This document shows positions 20,742 to 31,208 of a DNA stretch of 64,000 nt, piece by piece. The DNA is from Zychaea mexicana. Taxonomy: Eukaryota > Mucoromycota > Mucoromycetes > Mucorales > Lichtheimiaceae. The position numbers and the translations under genes were made by a program. The stretch covers positions 186,001 to 250,000 of the forward strand of contig NW_026516686.1 in assembly GCF_025766255.1 (NCBI RefSeq), given 5' to 3'. Within the stretch, counting starts at the first letter, position 1, and each line of letters starts with the position of its first letter. Under the pieces are notes generated by a model. The model did not search any database and was not told the DNA's origin. It saw only the letters and a list, made by a program, of their open reading frames with translations.

Positions 20742-22050
20742 ATGTCAACTTTAAAAACTATTATACAGCGATCTGTTTCTACTATACGATCTACTGCACA
20801 TAACGTTCCTCGACATCGTCGTCTGACGAACACAGCTTCTCTATGCCAGCAGGAAGTACAACGATCACAGCAACGACAACCCCAGTTAAAGATCGATTCG
20901 CCTGCGGCTAAAGCCAACAAGTACCTCTACACGATCCCGCAAGATCCTTATGTTGCTGCCCAGCGCGTGTCGCGCATTGCCAAAGTTGCTTCTGCTGATG
21001 ATGCATTAGAATACTTGAAATGCTTGCGTGTTGGTCTTCAATCGACAGCAGCGTGGAACACCGTCATTAAACAGTATGCGACTCAAGGCAAAGGATCGCA
21101 AGCAGAAAAATGTTTTGTTCAGGTAAAACCTCTCATAGTTTGCGATAATTCCACAACGGATATGTGTAGCTTGACATTTTATTGTTTAGATGAGAAAACG
21201 AAACATTCCACCCAACGAACAGACGTTTACGGTGCTCTTAACAGCGTGTGCGCATTCGTCGTCTCCTGCTGCAATCCGCAATGCACAACAAGTGATTGAT
21301 CGTATGGCTCGCTACAACATCAAGCCAAGCATCATCCATTACAATACACTCCTATTAGCATACGAAAAAACACAAACGCCTGTTCAGGATGTTTTCAAAC
21401 GTCTACCATGCAAGCCGAACGAGTACACATATAGTATTGCTTTTCGATGTGCAGACAATGTGGATTTTGTGAAACAACTGTGGATTCAAGTACAGCAGAG
21501 ACTAGGCAACAATCCAACAGAAGCAAGAGGAGGTCGATCCACACTGGCACAGAAAGCATGCCAAATAACCATGACCGAAGAAGCTTTACAGCACGACGAC
21601 GACGACAGCAACGACAAAGCCAATCGTGATGACGGTAAATTCACACTGGATGATCGACTCGCAGCATCGTTTCTGTCAGCATTAGCAAAAACGGCAACAG
21701 AGCCGGATGATATCCAGTTGGGTGTGGATGCGATTGAACAGTTATATGGTTTACGTCCAACATCATCCACCAACAGCGCACCTGCCAAACCCACAAGCAA
21801 ACATGGTCTGCTTACTCCCACAGTTTATTCGCTTGACGCCATATTGCGGTTCTGTGGACGATCGCGAAGATACAAACTTGGGCGAGAATATTATGGTTTA
21901 GCTTTGAAACAATACCCGCAACTTGTCCCAGATAAAGCTTTGTTGGATACCCGTGCTTGGTTGGATGGAGGAGGAGCAAACACAAAACGTCATTCAAACC
22001 ATCGTCAGCACCGCCAACAACGTCATTCTTCCCAATTAGAAGAAAAATAG
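20742..22050 (+). CDS. PPR-like protein, probably mitochondrial
   Basis: Two exons (20742-21122, 21190-22050) give 413 residues. The N terminus (STLKTIIQRSVSTIRSTAHN) is Arg/Ser/Thr-rich without acids, like a mitochondrial presequence. Then come helical-repeat motifs of pentatricopeptide type: AAWNTVIKQYATQGKGSQAE, RKRNIPPNEQTFTVLLTACA with NAQQVIDRMARYNIKPS, and IIHYNTLLLAYEK. Such proteins bind organelle RNA and assist processing or translation. An acidic low-complexity insert (HDDDDSNDKANRDD) interrupts the repeats, and the C terminus is His/Gln/Arg-rich. The downstream part (TPTVYSLDAILRFCGRSRR) looks like another repeat. Specific function unknown. Confidence 0.8.
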
Positions 22051-22461
22051 AATTCTGTAAATTACATTTTTTCGTCTTTTTCTTTTGTCTCTGCATTACA
22101 ACCAACCATGTTTATTTGATGACAAACAAATGGTCAGCTATATCAAGGATGAAAATTGACTTTTAAGCCAAAACTTGTAAAAAACATACATTACATATTT
22201 ATTCGTATTAGAGATAGCGCGTGTGTGAGGATTGTTTGTAAAATGACGTGTGTGAAATGTCTGTGCGTGATTTTTATGTAGTAAAGTAAATGGGTTATCA
22301 TTGTAATAGGATGAAATACTGTGGATGCATAGATGATTAAGAAGAAAATTAAAAAACAACAACAACGACTAAATAAAAAAGAGTCTAAAAATTATCTTAA
22401 GGCGTAATGGGCAGTAATAGTAGGAATTATTGTAAGAGGTGATGGGGGACTTTTGGGTCTC
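22051..22461. other. Convergent 3' region
   Basis: Short AT-rich space between two converging genes, presumably both 3' UTRs. No coding or RNA gene seen. Confidence 0.4.
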
Positions 22462-23648
22462 TCAAGGCAAACCGCCCATGGATGCAGCAGCTGCAGCAGC
22501 TGCCGCTGCCGCTGCCGCCGCCGCAGCGGCCTCTCGTTTCTTCTTCCCCGATCCGCAAGGTCTTCCACGCTTTTTGCGCTCAGCATCAACGCATGTATCA
22601 GATTTGTTGAGTCGAACACACCGTGAGCATGGCCGCTGTACATCGCATGCGACATGCGATTGTTTGCACGAAACACACGCCTTGCGTACATAGATCTGTG
22701 GCCGTTGGTCACCCCCTACATGCGCAGCAAAGGAGGATGAAGAAGATGATAAGGAAGATGTGGATGATGATGAAGCGATCGACGAAGGTCCCATATGAGG
22801 CTGTTGTTGCTGATGATGATGGTGGTGGAGCTGCTGGTGTTGTGGTGGTGGCTGTATAGGGTGGTGGTGATGATGATGATGTCCAACCATGGACATGCTG
22901 CCGCTGTTGCTTGCAAAGTGATCGCTTGGTGGAAACGGTGGCTGGAAAGACATGGTGTCGTTGCTATCGTTTCCAAAGGGATAGAACGATTGAGACGACG
23001 GGTCGAATGCTATTTGTTGTTGCTGCTGCTGCTGCCGCAATTGATGTTGCTGCTGTTCTTGATGATGATGACGATGATGTTGCGGCTCATGCTGTAGTCG
23101 GAACGGTTCATCATTATACGATAGTACGCCAGATGATACATGATCTAGACTGTAGAAGTCTGTGGGCTGATCGATAGTGTACTGCTCTTGTGGCTGTTGC
23201 GGTTGCATTTGTTGTGGTGGTGGTGGAGGTGGGGGTTGTACAAATGTCTGATGTTGCTGTTGTTGTTGGATTGCTGTAGCAGATAGCAAAGATGAGGGAT
23301 CTGTATCGTCGTATGATAACTATTAGATCAAATAAAATGACTAAAATCAATAAATGCAGCTCTTGGTACAAAACTGGCAACCCAAACATATGTGTGTGTT
23401 TTTACCTGAGTAGGATTGCTTGTAAGGTCATTATTGCTGCTTTCCAGAAGCTGCATATACTTCATATCAAAATCCTGCGAGTCCAGCGCAGCCAACGTCT
23501 GATCATCGAATACAAATTGCGAATAACTCATGGCCAAATCATCTTGTTGAGATGTAGGCATAGCAAACGCGGCATTGTCTGATAAGGGATGGTGGTGATG
23601 ATGATGATGACGGTGATGGTCCTGTTGATGATGTTGTTGTTCATACAT
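22462..23648 (-). CDS. Zinc-cluster regulator with C-terminal binuclear cluster
   Basis: Two exons (23648-23406, 23319-22462) give 366 residues. The N-terminal two thirds are His-, Gln-, Pro- and Ser-rich (HHHHHHH, QQQQQQQ, PPPPPPP). The only recognisable domain sits close to the C terminus, roughly residues 295-325: RKACVSCKQSHVACD then RPCSRCVRLNKSDTC, a six-cysteine Zn2Cys6 cluster followed by ERKKRGRP. The protein ends in a run of about 16 Ala and SMGGLP. The RPCSRC...TC-x-D-x4-KKRGRP layout resembles the Ert1/AcuK/Rds2-type regulators of non-fermentable carbon use, but that link is by pattern memory only. A nuclear transcription factor is the likely role. The upstream in-frame sequence is not coding-like, so the start at 23648 is favoured. 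Confidence 0.82.
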
Positions 23649-24332
23649 AATTTCTGCGAATACTTTTTCTCTTTTTATCCCCTTGAGAGAAGAGAAGAAG
23701 AAGAAGAAGAAGAAAAAAGAGAGAGACAAGGGAAAGGGATTGCTCGTACTCAAGACTTTATCATAATCTGATTTAGCAAACATACAAATCGGAGAAACTA
23801 AGACTTTGCGATATTGGTTTCCAATCTGTTCATTCACTTTGAACAAGACCTGTCATTTTCGAATATCAACTGTCGTAACAGATCTCGGAAAATACACGCA
23901 GCAACTGATCTGGATTTGATTGTTTGTAGCAAGCACTTTGGTGTAGCACTAAGTTATCACATCAGATGTGGCAAACAAACAAAGATCGGCAACTGTAAAT
24001 GTAGAGCATAAACTACAACGGTAATACGGTGGAGAGTAACTTTGCTCATGGTCAGCCACATGCAATTACTTTTTCATAACTGGCTCATCTGAAGCTTTTA
24101 GTGACTGTCTTGAGCCTGAGCAGCTTTGTTCGAATAGTTATCGAATAGTTATCGAGTATGCGAACCAAAAGAGCACCTGGTAATACGCAAATATCACATA
24201 ATCAATCAAAGGCGGAGCTTACTTGATTCCGAAAATCCCAAAAGACAAGGTTTTTTGTATGTGCGATCCAATGACTTAGCGGATGCTACAAAGCGTGTAC
24301 ACACTAACTCCAAAACCCCAACTTTCTTCGCC
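23649..24332. other. Divergent promoter region
   Basis: About 690 bases between the zinc-cluster gene (-) and ATG15 (+), so it probably holds both promoters. A GAA-type purine run lies at 23688-23716 just upstream of the minus-strand gene. A small direct repeat of TTATCGAATAG occurs around 24130-24152. Confidence 0.45.
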
Positions 24333-24347
24333 ATGACTTTCTCATGA
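24333..24347 (+). promoter_or_regulatory. Four-codon uORF overlapping the ATG15 start
   Basis: ATGACTTTCTCATGA encodes M-T-F-S-stop. Its stop codon overlaps the main start as ATGA (main ATG 24344-24346). If transcription begins upstream of 24333, ribosomes would meet this uORF first and would need leaky scanning or termination-reinitiation to translate ATG15. The transcript start is unknown, so this is a sequence observation with inferred function. Confidence 0.5.
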
Positions 24348-26110
24348 GGCTTCGCCATTCCATACACTCGCTATCGTTTGTTATCTCTCTATTACTACTA
24401 CTGTGTCAGCAGTTTTGTGAAGGGGTTAAACTGAAGCAGCAGCAAAGTCCCTTTCATGTTTTCCCAAGCCCAACACAATCGTTACAACTAAAAGCAATAT
24501 ACCACCGACCGCCGGAATCGCGGACCGTATGGCGCCAAGAAGTCGTTTATACGACTACCGCTTCCTCCATTCCGAATTTCCCTGTTTCCCCGGTACTAAG
24601 ACTCATTTCTCGACCACGAAACACGAATCAGCAACTTCGAGACCTCTACAATCAGGGCCGGCTCATGAGGTTGTCCGCTGCTGACATGACCGAGTTCGAA
24701 TCCAGTTGGGGCCTTGTGCCAGACGTTTCTCACCGTCCTTCCATATTGGCTTTGGCCATGATGACAAATAATGCCTATACGTCGTTGAATAAAACCGATA
24801 GTACAGACTGGTATCCGCTAGGTCCACCTTGGAATGTTGTAAGAATTTCTTTTCTTTCCTTATATTATCGCGATGTACATATATAGCTCCAAATGTACTG
24901 ATTTTTTTGATCCTTTTACTGTTTTATGTCTCGGGTTTGTTAGAATTCAACTTTTGGATGGGATGACGATGGGATCCGAGGACATGTCTTTGGAAACGAG
25001 GATGATTCGCTTCTGGTGATCAGTATCAAGGGCACCAGCGCTGGATTATGGACAGGTGGTTCAACGGGAGAAAGAGATAAGCAGAATGTAAATTTTGTTT
25101 CGAAAAGAAATCGGCTCAAATTTTGTGGGGAAAAAAAAAGTAGTGCTAATGGTATATGTATATACATGCGTTAGGACAATATGCTTTTTTCATGTTGCTG
25201 TGGCAGGGTCAGTCGAGTGTGGCAACCTGTATGTGAGTGCTATGTAGGCAACGATTACAAATGCGAATCCCATTGTCTTGAAAAGGCGCTTCTGGAACAC
25301 GAACTCTACTATGATCATGCATTGGTAATATATACATAAATTAATTTAAAACATTGTTACTGATGCAAAGGCTACAATAATGTTATTTTAGGAAATATAC
25401 AAGGAGGTAGCGGACAGGTATCGTTATGCGACAATTTGGCTAACGGGTCATTCGCTTGGCGGGGCCTTGGCAAGCATGGTCGGCGCAACGTTCGGCGTAC
25501 CAACAGTGACCTTTGAGAGCCCAGGCGATCAACTTGCCTCCTCAAGACTGCATCTTCCCCATCCACCCGGAGCTGCGAATATGCCTATGTGGCATTTTGG
25601 GCATACCGCCGATCCAATCTTTGTGGGCGTTTGTACAGTAAGCATCACTATTTAGCCAGTGTTTGCTGCATCCTCGCACTTAAAACATTAAAAAAATCTA
25701 CAAATGTACTATTAGGGTCCTTGGAGCAGTTGTTGGTATGGAGGGTTTGCTCTGGAAACCCGATGTCACACAGGCAAGGTATGCAAACATGAAACTAGAT
25801 CAAGTGGTGATGGTGTGTGTGTGTGTGTATCGATACATATACAGATCAACAATCGGATCTCATAACTAATTCTTTTATCTTTGTTCAAACTGAATACTGA
25901 TGGATGGAAAAGGTTTGCTCGTGGGACACGGTGAATGAGCACGGATGGCGCGTAGATATTCGATCACATCGTATTGGCGATGTGATAGAGAAGATCCTCA
26001 AACGACCAGACCAATTTCCTACCATGCCTGACTGTAAACCGGAACCGGACGAATGTAGTGATTGTCAGCTGTGGGATTTCTACGATGAAAGAGATTCACT
26101 GCTTTATTAA
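24344..26110 (+). CDS. ATG15: Autophagic-body lipase Atg15
   Basis: Six exons (24344-24838, 24944-25087, 25175-25324, 25392-25637, 25716-25778, 25913-26110) all join in phase 0, giving 431 residues. Atg15 is a vacuolar phospholipase/lipase that disintegrates the membrane of autophagic bodies and Cvt vesicles. An N-terminal signal-anchor (about residues 9-24) would target it through the ER and multivesicular bodies. The class 3 lipase core shows SIKGTSAGLW, Ser284 in TGHSLGGALASMVGA, a Cys-rich region (SCCCGRVSRVWQPVCECY), DPIFVGVCTGPWSSCWYGG and the Atg15-specific end KVCSWDTVNEHGWRVDI. Length is slightly under yeast Atg15 (520). A GT microsatellite (about 25814-25829) lies in intron 5. A tiny uORF overlaps the start. 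Confidence 0.96.
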
Positions 26111-27407
26111 TCCTGAATCCACTGTTTTTATATTTTTGTATTTTAGCCATGATACACATCATCATCTCAGTATAAATATGTATGTAATATAGTTTAGATA
26201 GACAGATTATATTTTATTCTCGCTTGGGTCACGTCTTTGTTTTCTTTGATATTACAATATTATTGACGAACATCGCATTCGACATGGGATAAGACGGGAT
26301 TTTCTCTATTTGAAAGAGCAATCATGTATTCCTTGTACTGTCATTTTTGCTTTTATCAACGGGTATATATGGAAAGCACACTAGAAAACTATGTCTTCAA
26401 TAACACTCCTTTTTCACCTTAATCCTTCTTTATCCAACACCTGCCACTTGAAGCTCTGTTTCTCAATATCAAGGTGAATGCTCTCATTTCTGTAAGTGAA
26501 TGATTTCAAAGTAATCATGAGCAGAGAGGTGCTGTATATGCCATCTAATCCAATCTAGGGTGACAGTATGTCCAGATTTAATGAAGCATAAAGCGTTGGG
26601 AAAAAACAATACACGATATGAATATATAACAAGTGATTGATTAGAACAAGAGCAATCAAAGTTCATTAATTACAGTACATGCATGTTGTAATAGCTTTAA
26701 GGCGTACACTGATGCCACTGCTACGTATATGCAACTGTGGACTTGCGCTACTCCACATCAAGTGTATATCGTATCAGAGCACTTACTAATATCGTAGGTA
26801 ACAATACATACTGGTTACGTGACAACAAAGTAGAGCTGAGTGATACAAGTGTGAAAGTATCCAATTATGAGCAAATCAATTAACTTGTGGATACCACAGC
26901 TGGATATCTGTCGATAATCTGATGTGTACAGTATTGAATTGTTATTTGGAGTATCCTTTGAACGTGGTGCATACTATTTACGCACAGAACTGTCATATAT
27001 GCACTGGAACTTAGTTTCTGGTGATGTGCAGCGATAGAGGAACGGCAACATCTCTAACAACATGAAGGTCCTTTTTTATTGTCTGGCCTGTGTTATATGC
27101 TCTATAAAGATTTGCTGGGATAATTAGTGTCATTAAATAAAGATTTATACATCAGTCTGAACAGGATGATGGACAAGTCCAATATCGAAGACCGAGACCC
27201 TTGTTTTTGCAGCAATAAATGCACTAAAAATGTACTATTTGCTTTAGTGGAGGTCACGAGAACTAGCCTCTTTTCATTATTTTTGGAGCGACAAAGGACA
27301 ACCTCCTCTCAGATCGAGTGGTACAACATCACTTCTTTTGTGTTTCATTATTCTCAAACTCACTTCCCTTTTCCGTTCCTGACTTATTTTTTCGCTATAG
27401 CTTTACA
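26111..27407. other. Intergenic region, no gene seen
   Basis: About 1.3 kb of AT-rich DNA. The first part is probably the ATG15 3' UTR and the last 200 bases the RabGAP promoter and leader. Short open frames have no family features. Confidence 0.4.
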
Positions 27408-30400
27408 ATGCCTCCTGAGCCTCTCGCTACTACAGCTACCTTACATTCCTCAGGGCCGCTACCACCACCACCACCAAAAGCCAATACCCATTCCGATAGT
27501 GACGATTCTGACCAAGATTCCGAGGATGGACAGTTTTCGTTGTGTGATTTTGATTTAGACGTTGTTGATGAAGCTTTAATGAATCCCAACAACAACGAGT
27601 ACCGCGACCATTTTGGATTCCGGATCCAGGTTAAGACGGATGACGAGGATGAAGGAAGTAGTTCGGACGAAGACGACGACGACGATGACGACGAACATGG
27701 CCGACATGACGACGATTCGGACAGCAGTTCATTCCCAAAACAGACGAAAAGTAAAAACAAGCACTCGTCCTCTGCAGCGTCAAGTGATACAGATTACTCG
27801 GTGGATACAGCCATGACAACACCGACAACGGCAAAGCATCCGCCACTACTGGATGATTTAGAACAACAGCCTGCGATCGCTACGCCTGCTCGTCGTACTC
27901 GTGGACGGGCTGCTACCGTGTCGAGAGCAAATGACCCTCCTCCACCACTTCCTCCTCTCAACCTTTCATTTTCTGGAAGTGAAGGCATCACAAAAACAGC
28001 CACGTCAGGAAGAAGACGACGAGCCACCACAGTATCGCGACCTCAGCCACCGCCTATACCGTCCCTGCCGACTGCGACAGCACCATCGGCAGTATATGAA
28101 ATGCTGAGCGAAGAAGTGGAGCAGCAGTTTGTCGAGGAAACGCATAAGCAACAGCAACAACTACTCAATGCCGAGCAATCACACGCACCTTTTGCCCAGC
28201 AGCAACACTTTTCACCTGTTTCTGAGCCCATTGCAGAAAATCAATATCATACGGAGCACGAAACGGTTATGGATAAGCAGCCTACTGCCGTACAGCATGA
28301 TATGACGCAGCAGCAGCAGCAGCAGATCTCAGATAAGGAGCAATCGATGACTTTGGAGCAGCAGGAGCAACACCTAGCCACACCAGATAATTATCATGCA
28401 GTTGCCGAGCAGAAACAATCGATCCTTGAGCAGCAACATGCAGACGAACTCGTCTCGCTCGGAACAGAAAAGCAACACACCGTTGACCAGCCAACAATGA
28501 ATAATGTGGTGCATAATGAAAAGCAAACCAGTACCTCAGAATATCACACTCTTGTCGAACAGCGGCAACAGCAGCAAGGGTCAATGCAACCAATCACAGA
28601 AGCCAAAATCCATGCTACTGGAGTACAAGAAGAGGATCCAATCCCTGAACAACAAAAGAAGGAACTTCCGCCACTCCCACCATGCGATAGCAACAGTGTT
28701 TCAATGGCAACCACAAAATCAACTGCGTCTGGATCAACAAGCGATCACGAGTCGGTCCGATCTACTAGCTCTGAATACAATGGCCGCAGTCGTTCAGATA
28801 GTTTAGGAGCGAAATCCTTTAGCTCATTCAACCCGTTCAAACGCGCCGGCTCGCCCTCGTCGACCCGTACCGGGACCCGTGCTGTCGAGCGACCCTCAGC
28901 CGCATTTCGCGAACGTCAAAGCAAACGCATGTCTGAATTTTATCGGTTCCAATCGCAACCTTCGTCGCCATCAACATCTTTCCAAACGAGCAACAATCGA
29001 TTGTCGTATGCGAGTGCATCTAGCTATTATGACATGCTCATGTCCAAGTTTGGCCGTTCTTCTGAAGACCATCACCATCATCCATCACCCTCTGGCCTTA
29101 TCCGACATTCGCCCAAGCATACAGCACTAAAAGATGAAGCGCAACAGCATATTGGAAGTCTCAAGACGACTGACCCTGATCATGACTATGGTAATTTTGC
29201 AATTTCACGTCCCAAGGTTTTAAAAAAACATTTACTAAGTGGCAAATGTTGGCATTGTTGATTAGATTTTTGGGAGGTGTTTATTAATGACACTGACGAG
29301 ATGATCCGAAGCCAGCCCGATTCTGTCAAGCATCACATGATTGCTGGTATTCCTCCTTCGCTACGCGGCTACGTATGGCAAATCATGTCCAAATCCCGCA
29401 ACAATGGTGAACTCGAATCCGAATACCGCGAACTCTTGAAACGCATCAGTCCGCATGAAAAATCAATCCAACGCGACCTGGCAAGGACGTTCCCTACACA
29501 CGACTTTTTCAAGGAGCGTGATGGTGAGGGTCAAGAGTCGCTTTTTAACGTGACAAAAGCGTACAGCATCTTTGATCAACAAGTTGGTTATTGCCAGGGT
29601 TTACCCTTTATCGTCGGGTGCCTTTTACTCCATGTATGTTATATTCGATTTTACCACTTTATCGACTCTTATTGCTGTGAACGGATTGACTGACTGACAT
29701 TCACAATGTGTTATTCCTCCTTTGGATTAGATGCCGGACGATATGGCATTTTGCGTACTAATTAAGCTCATGAGCCAATATGGCTTGCGCGCCCAATTCA
29801 TGCCACAAATGGAGCTGCTTCATGAACGACTTTATCAATTCGAGCATATCTTGCAACAAAAGTTGCCGCAAATACACAAGCATTTAGAAACCCAAGGTGT
29901 TCAGCCGAGCATGTATGCCTCGCAATGGTTCCTGACACTGTTCGCCAGCCGATGTCCTCTTCACCTAGCATACCGGGTCTTCGATATGGTACTACTCGAA
30001 GGATCTCATGTCGTGTTACGTTTCGCCTTGGCTTTAATGTTCCGCAATCAACATACCTTGCTAAACCTGGAATTTGAAGCGCTCGTGGAGTTTCTAAATA
30101 ACGCTATCTTTGATACATACAAGGTAAAAGGGGGTGATCCTCTCCCACCCTTTGTTGTTATGGGGAAACAGGGGAAGCGTGTGTTCTTGAGTAAAGTCGA
30201 AAGGAGAAAAAGTCTAATCATACCATACGCACCTTGAAAATATGCACATAGGACGATGAAAGCGGTTTTGTTCATGACGCTTATAGCATGGATGTTCCCA
30301 CGCGCCTCTTGACCCGTCTCGCCAAGCAACATGCTACTGAAGCAGCACGCGAAGCGAAAGCACAATCACAAGAAGAAAATTTGCGACGCATCAACACAGA

Positions 30401-30761
30401 GCTTTCGAGCCACGTACGACGACTCGAGAAATCTTACCGTAATCTCGAAAACGAACACCAAGAAGTAACACGGCAGGTGATCGACGCTAAAATGAATGTG
30501 GCACGAATGGATGACGAAAACCAACAGCTTAGGTGGCAGTTATCGCAAGCCAAGACAGAAATTGATCAGTTGAAGGCATCTATGCCGGTCGTCGACGATC
30601 TCCAGCGCCAGAATAAGCAGCTGACGCAAAAGAACGGACACTTGGAGAATCAGCTGGAAGATGTGGAAGCAGTTCTTATCAGTCTCAAGATGAAATACGC
30701 AGAGAGTGAGAGTGCGTATGAGGGAATGAAGCAAAAGCTACACAAGGCTGGTATTTTTTAG
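27408..30761 (+). CDS. TBC-domain Rab GTPase-activating protein (Gyp5/EVI5-like layout)
   Basis: Four exons (27408-29190, 29266-29633, 29731-30123, 30252-30761) give 1017 residues. The first 590 residues are disordered: Pro-rich start, acidic runs (SSSDEDDDDDDDEH), then long Gln-rich stretches. The TBC domain follows: AGIPPSLRGYVWQIM from residue 621, the IQRDLARTFP motif with catalytic Arg668, and YCQG with Gln705, the dual-finger pair that speeds GTP hydrolysis on Rab proteins. Then comes the second half of the domain (QWFLTLFASRCPLHLAYRVF), and residues about 870-1010 are a coiled coil. This order resembles Gyp5/Gyl1 and EVI5, which act on exocytic and endosomal Rabs. The specific Rab is not predictable. 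All junction phases agree. Confidence 0.93.
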
Positions 30762-31208
30762 AAAAGCGTGATTTTCCATATCTCTCTCTCTCTCTTTATA
30801 TTATTGTACATACACACTATTGCCACCAGTTATTCCTCCCCAAACCATCCGTTGCGTTCCTCCTTATCTACGTTATTTCTATTCTTTGCTACTACCTACA
30901 TAACATCCGCCCATGTCTATCTTCTTATCTGTTCGCTATCTGACATTGCTTATATATATATTCCCGACACTACCACCCTGCTTCTTGTTCTTTCTATCTA
31001 CCCGCTTGTTGCTTTCCAAAACAAACTTGTGCTACAATAATAGTAATCCCACACCATAAATTTTGTACGACTACTTGTCATGCATTAAAACATACAAATT
31101 TATTACTATTAAGCTCTTACATGTATGATATATAAAAAAATCAATACTATTTTGTTTGTGATATATGTGTATATATGTATATATGGGGAGGTGGTTATTT
31201 GTGTGTGT
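30762..31208. other. Convergent 3' region
   Basis: Pyrimidine- and AT-rich sequence between the stops of two converging genes, including a short CT run at about 30781-30794. No gene is supported. Confidence 0.4.
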
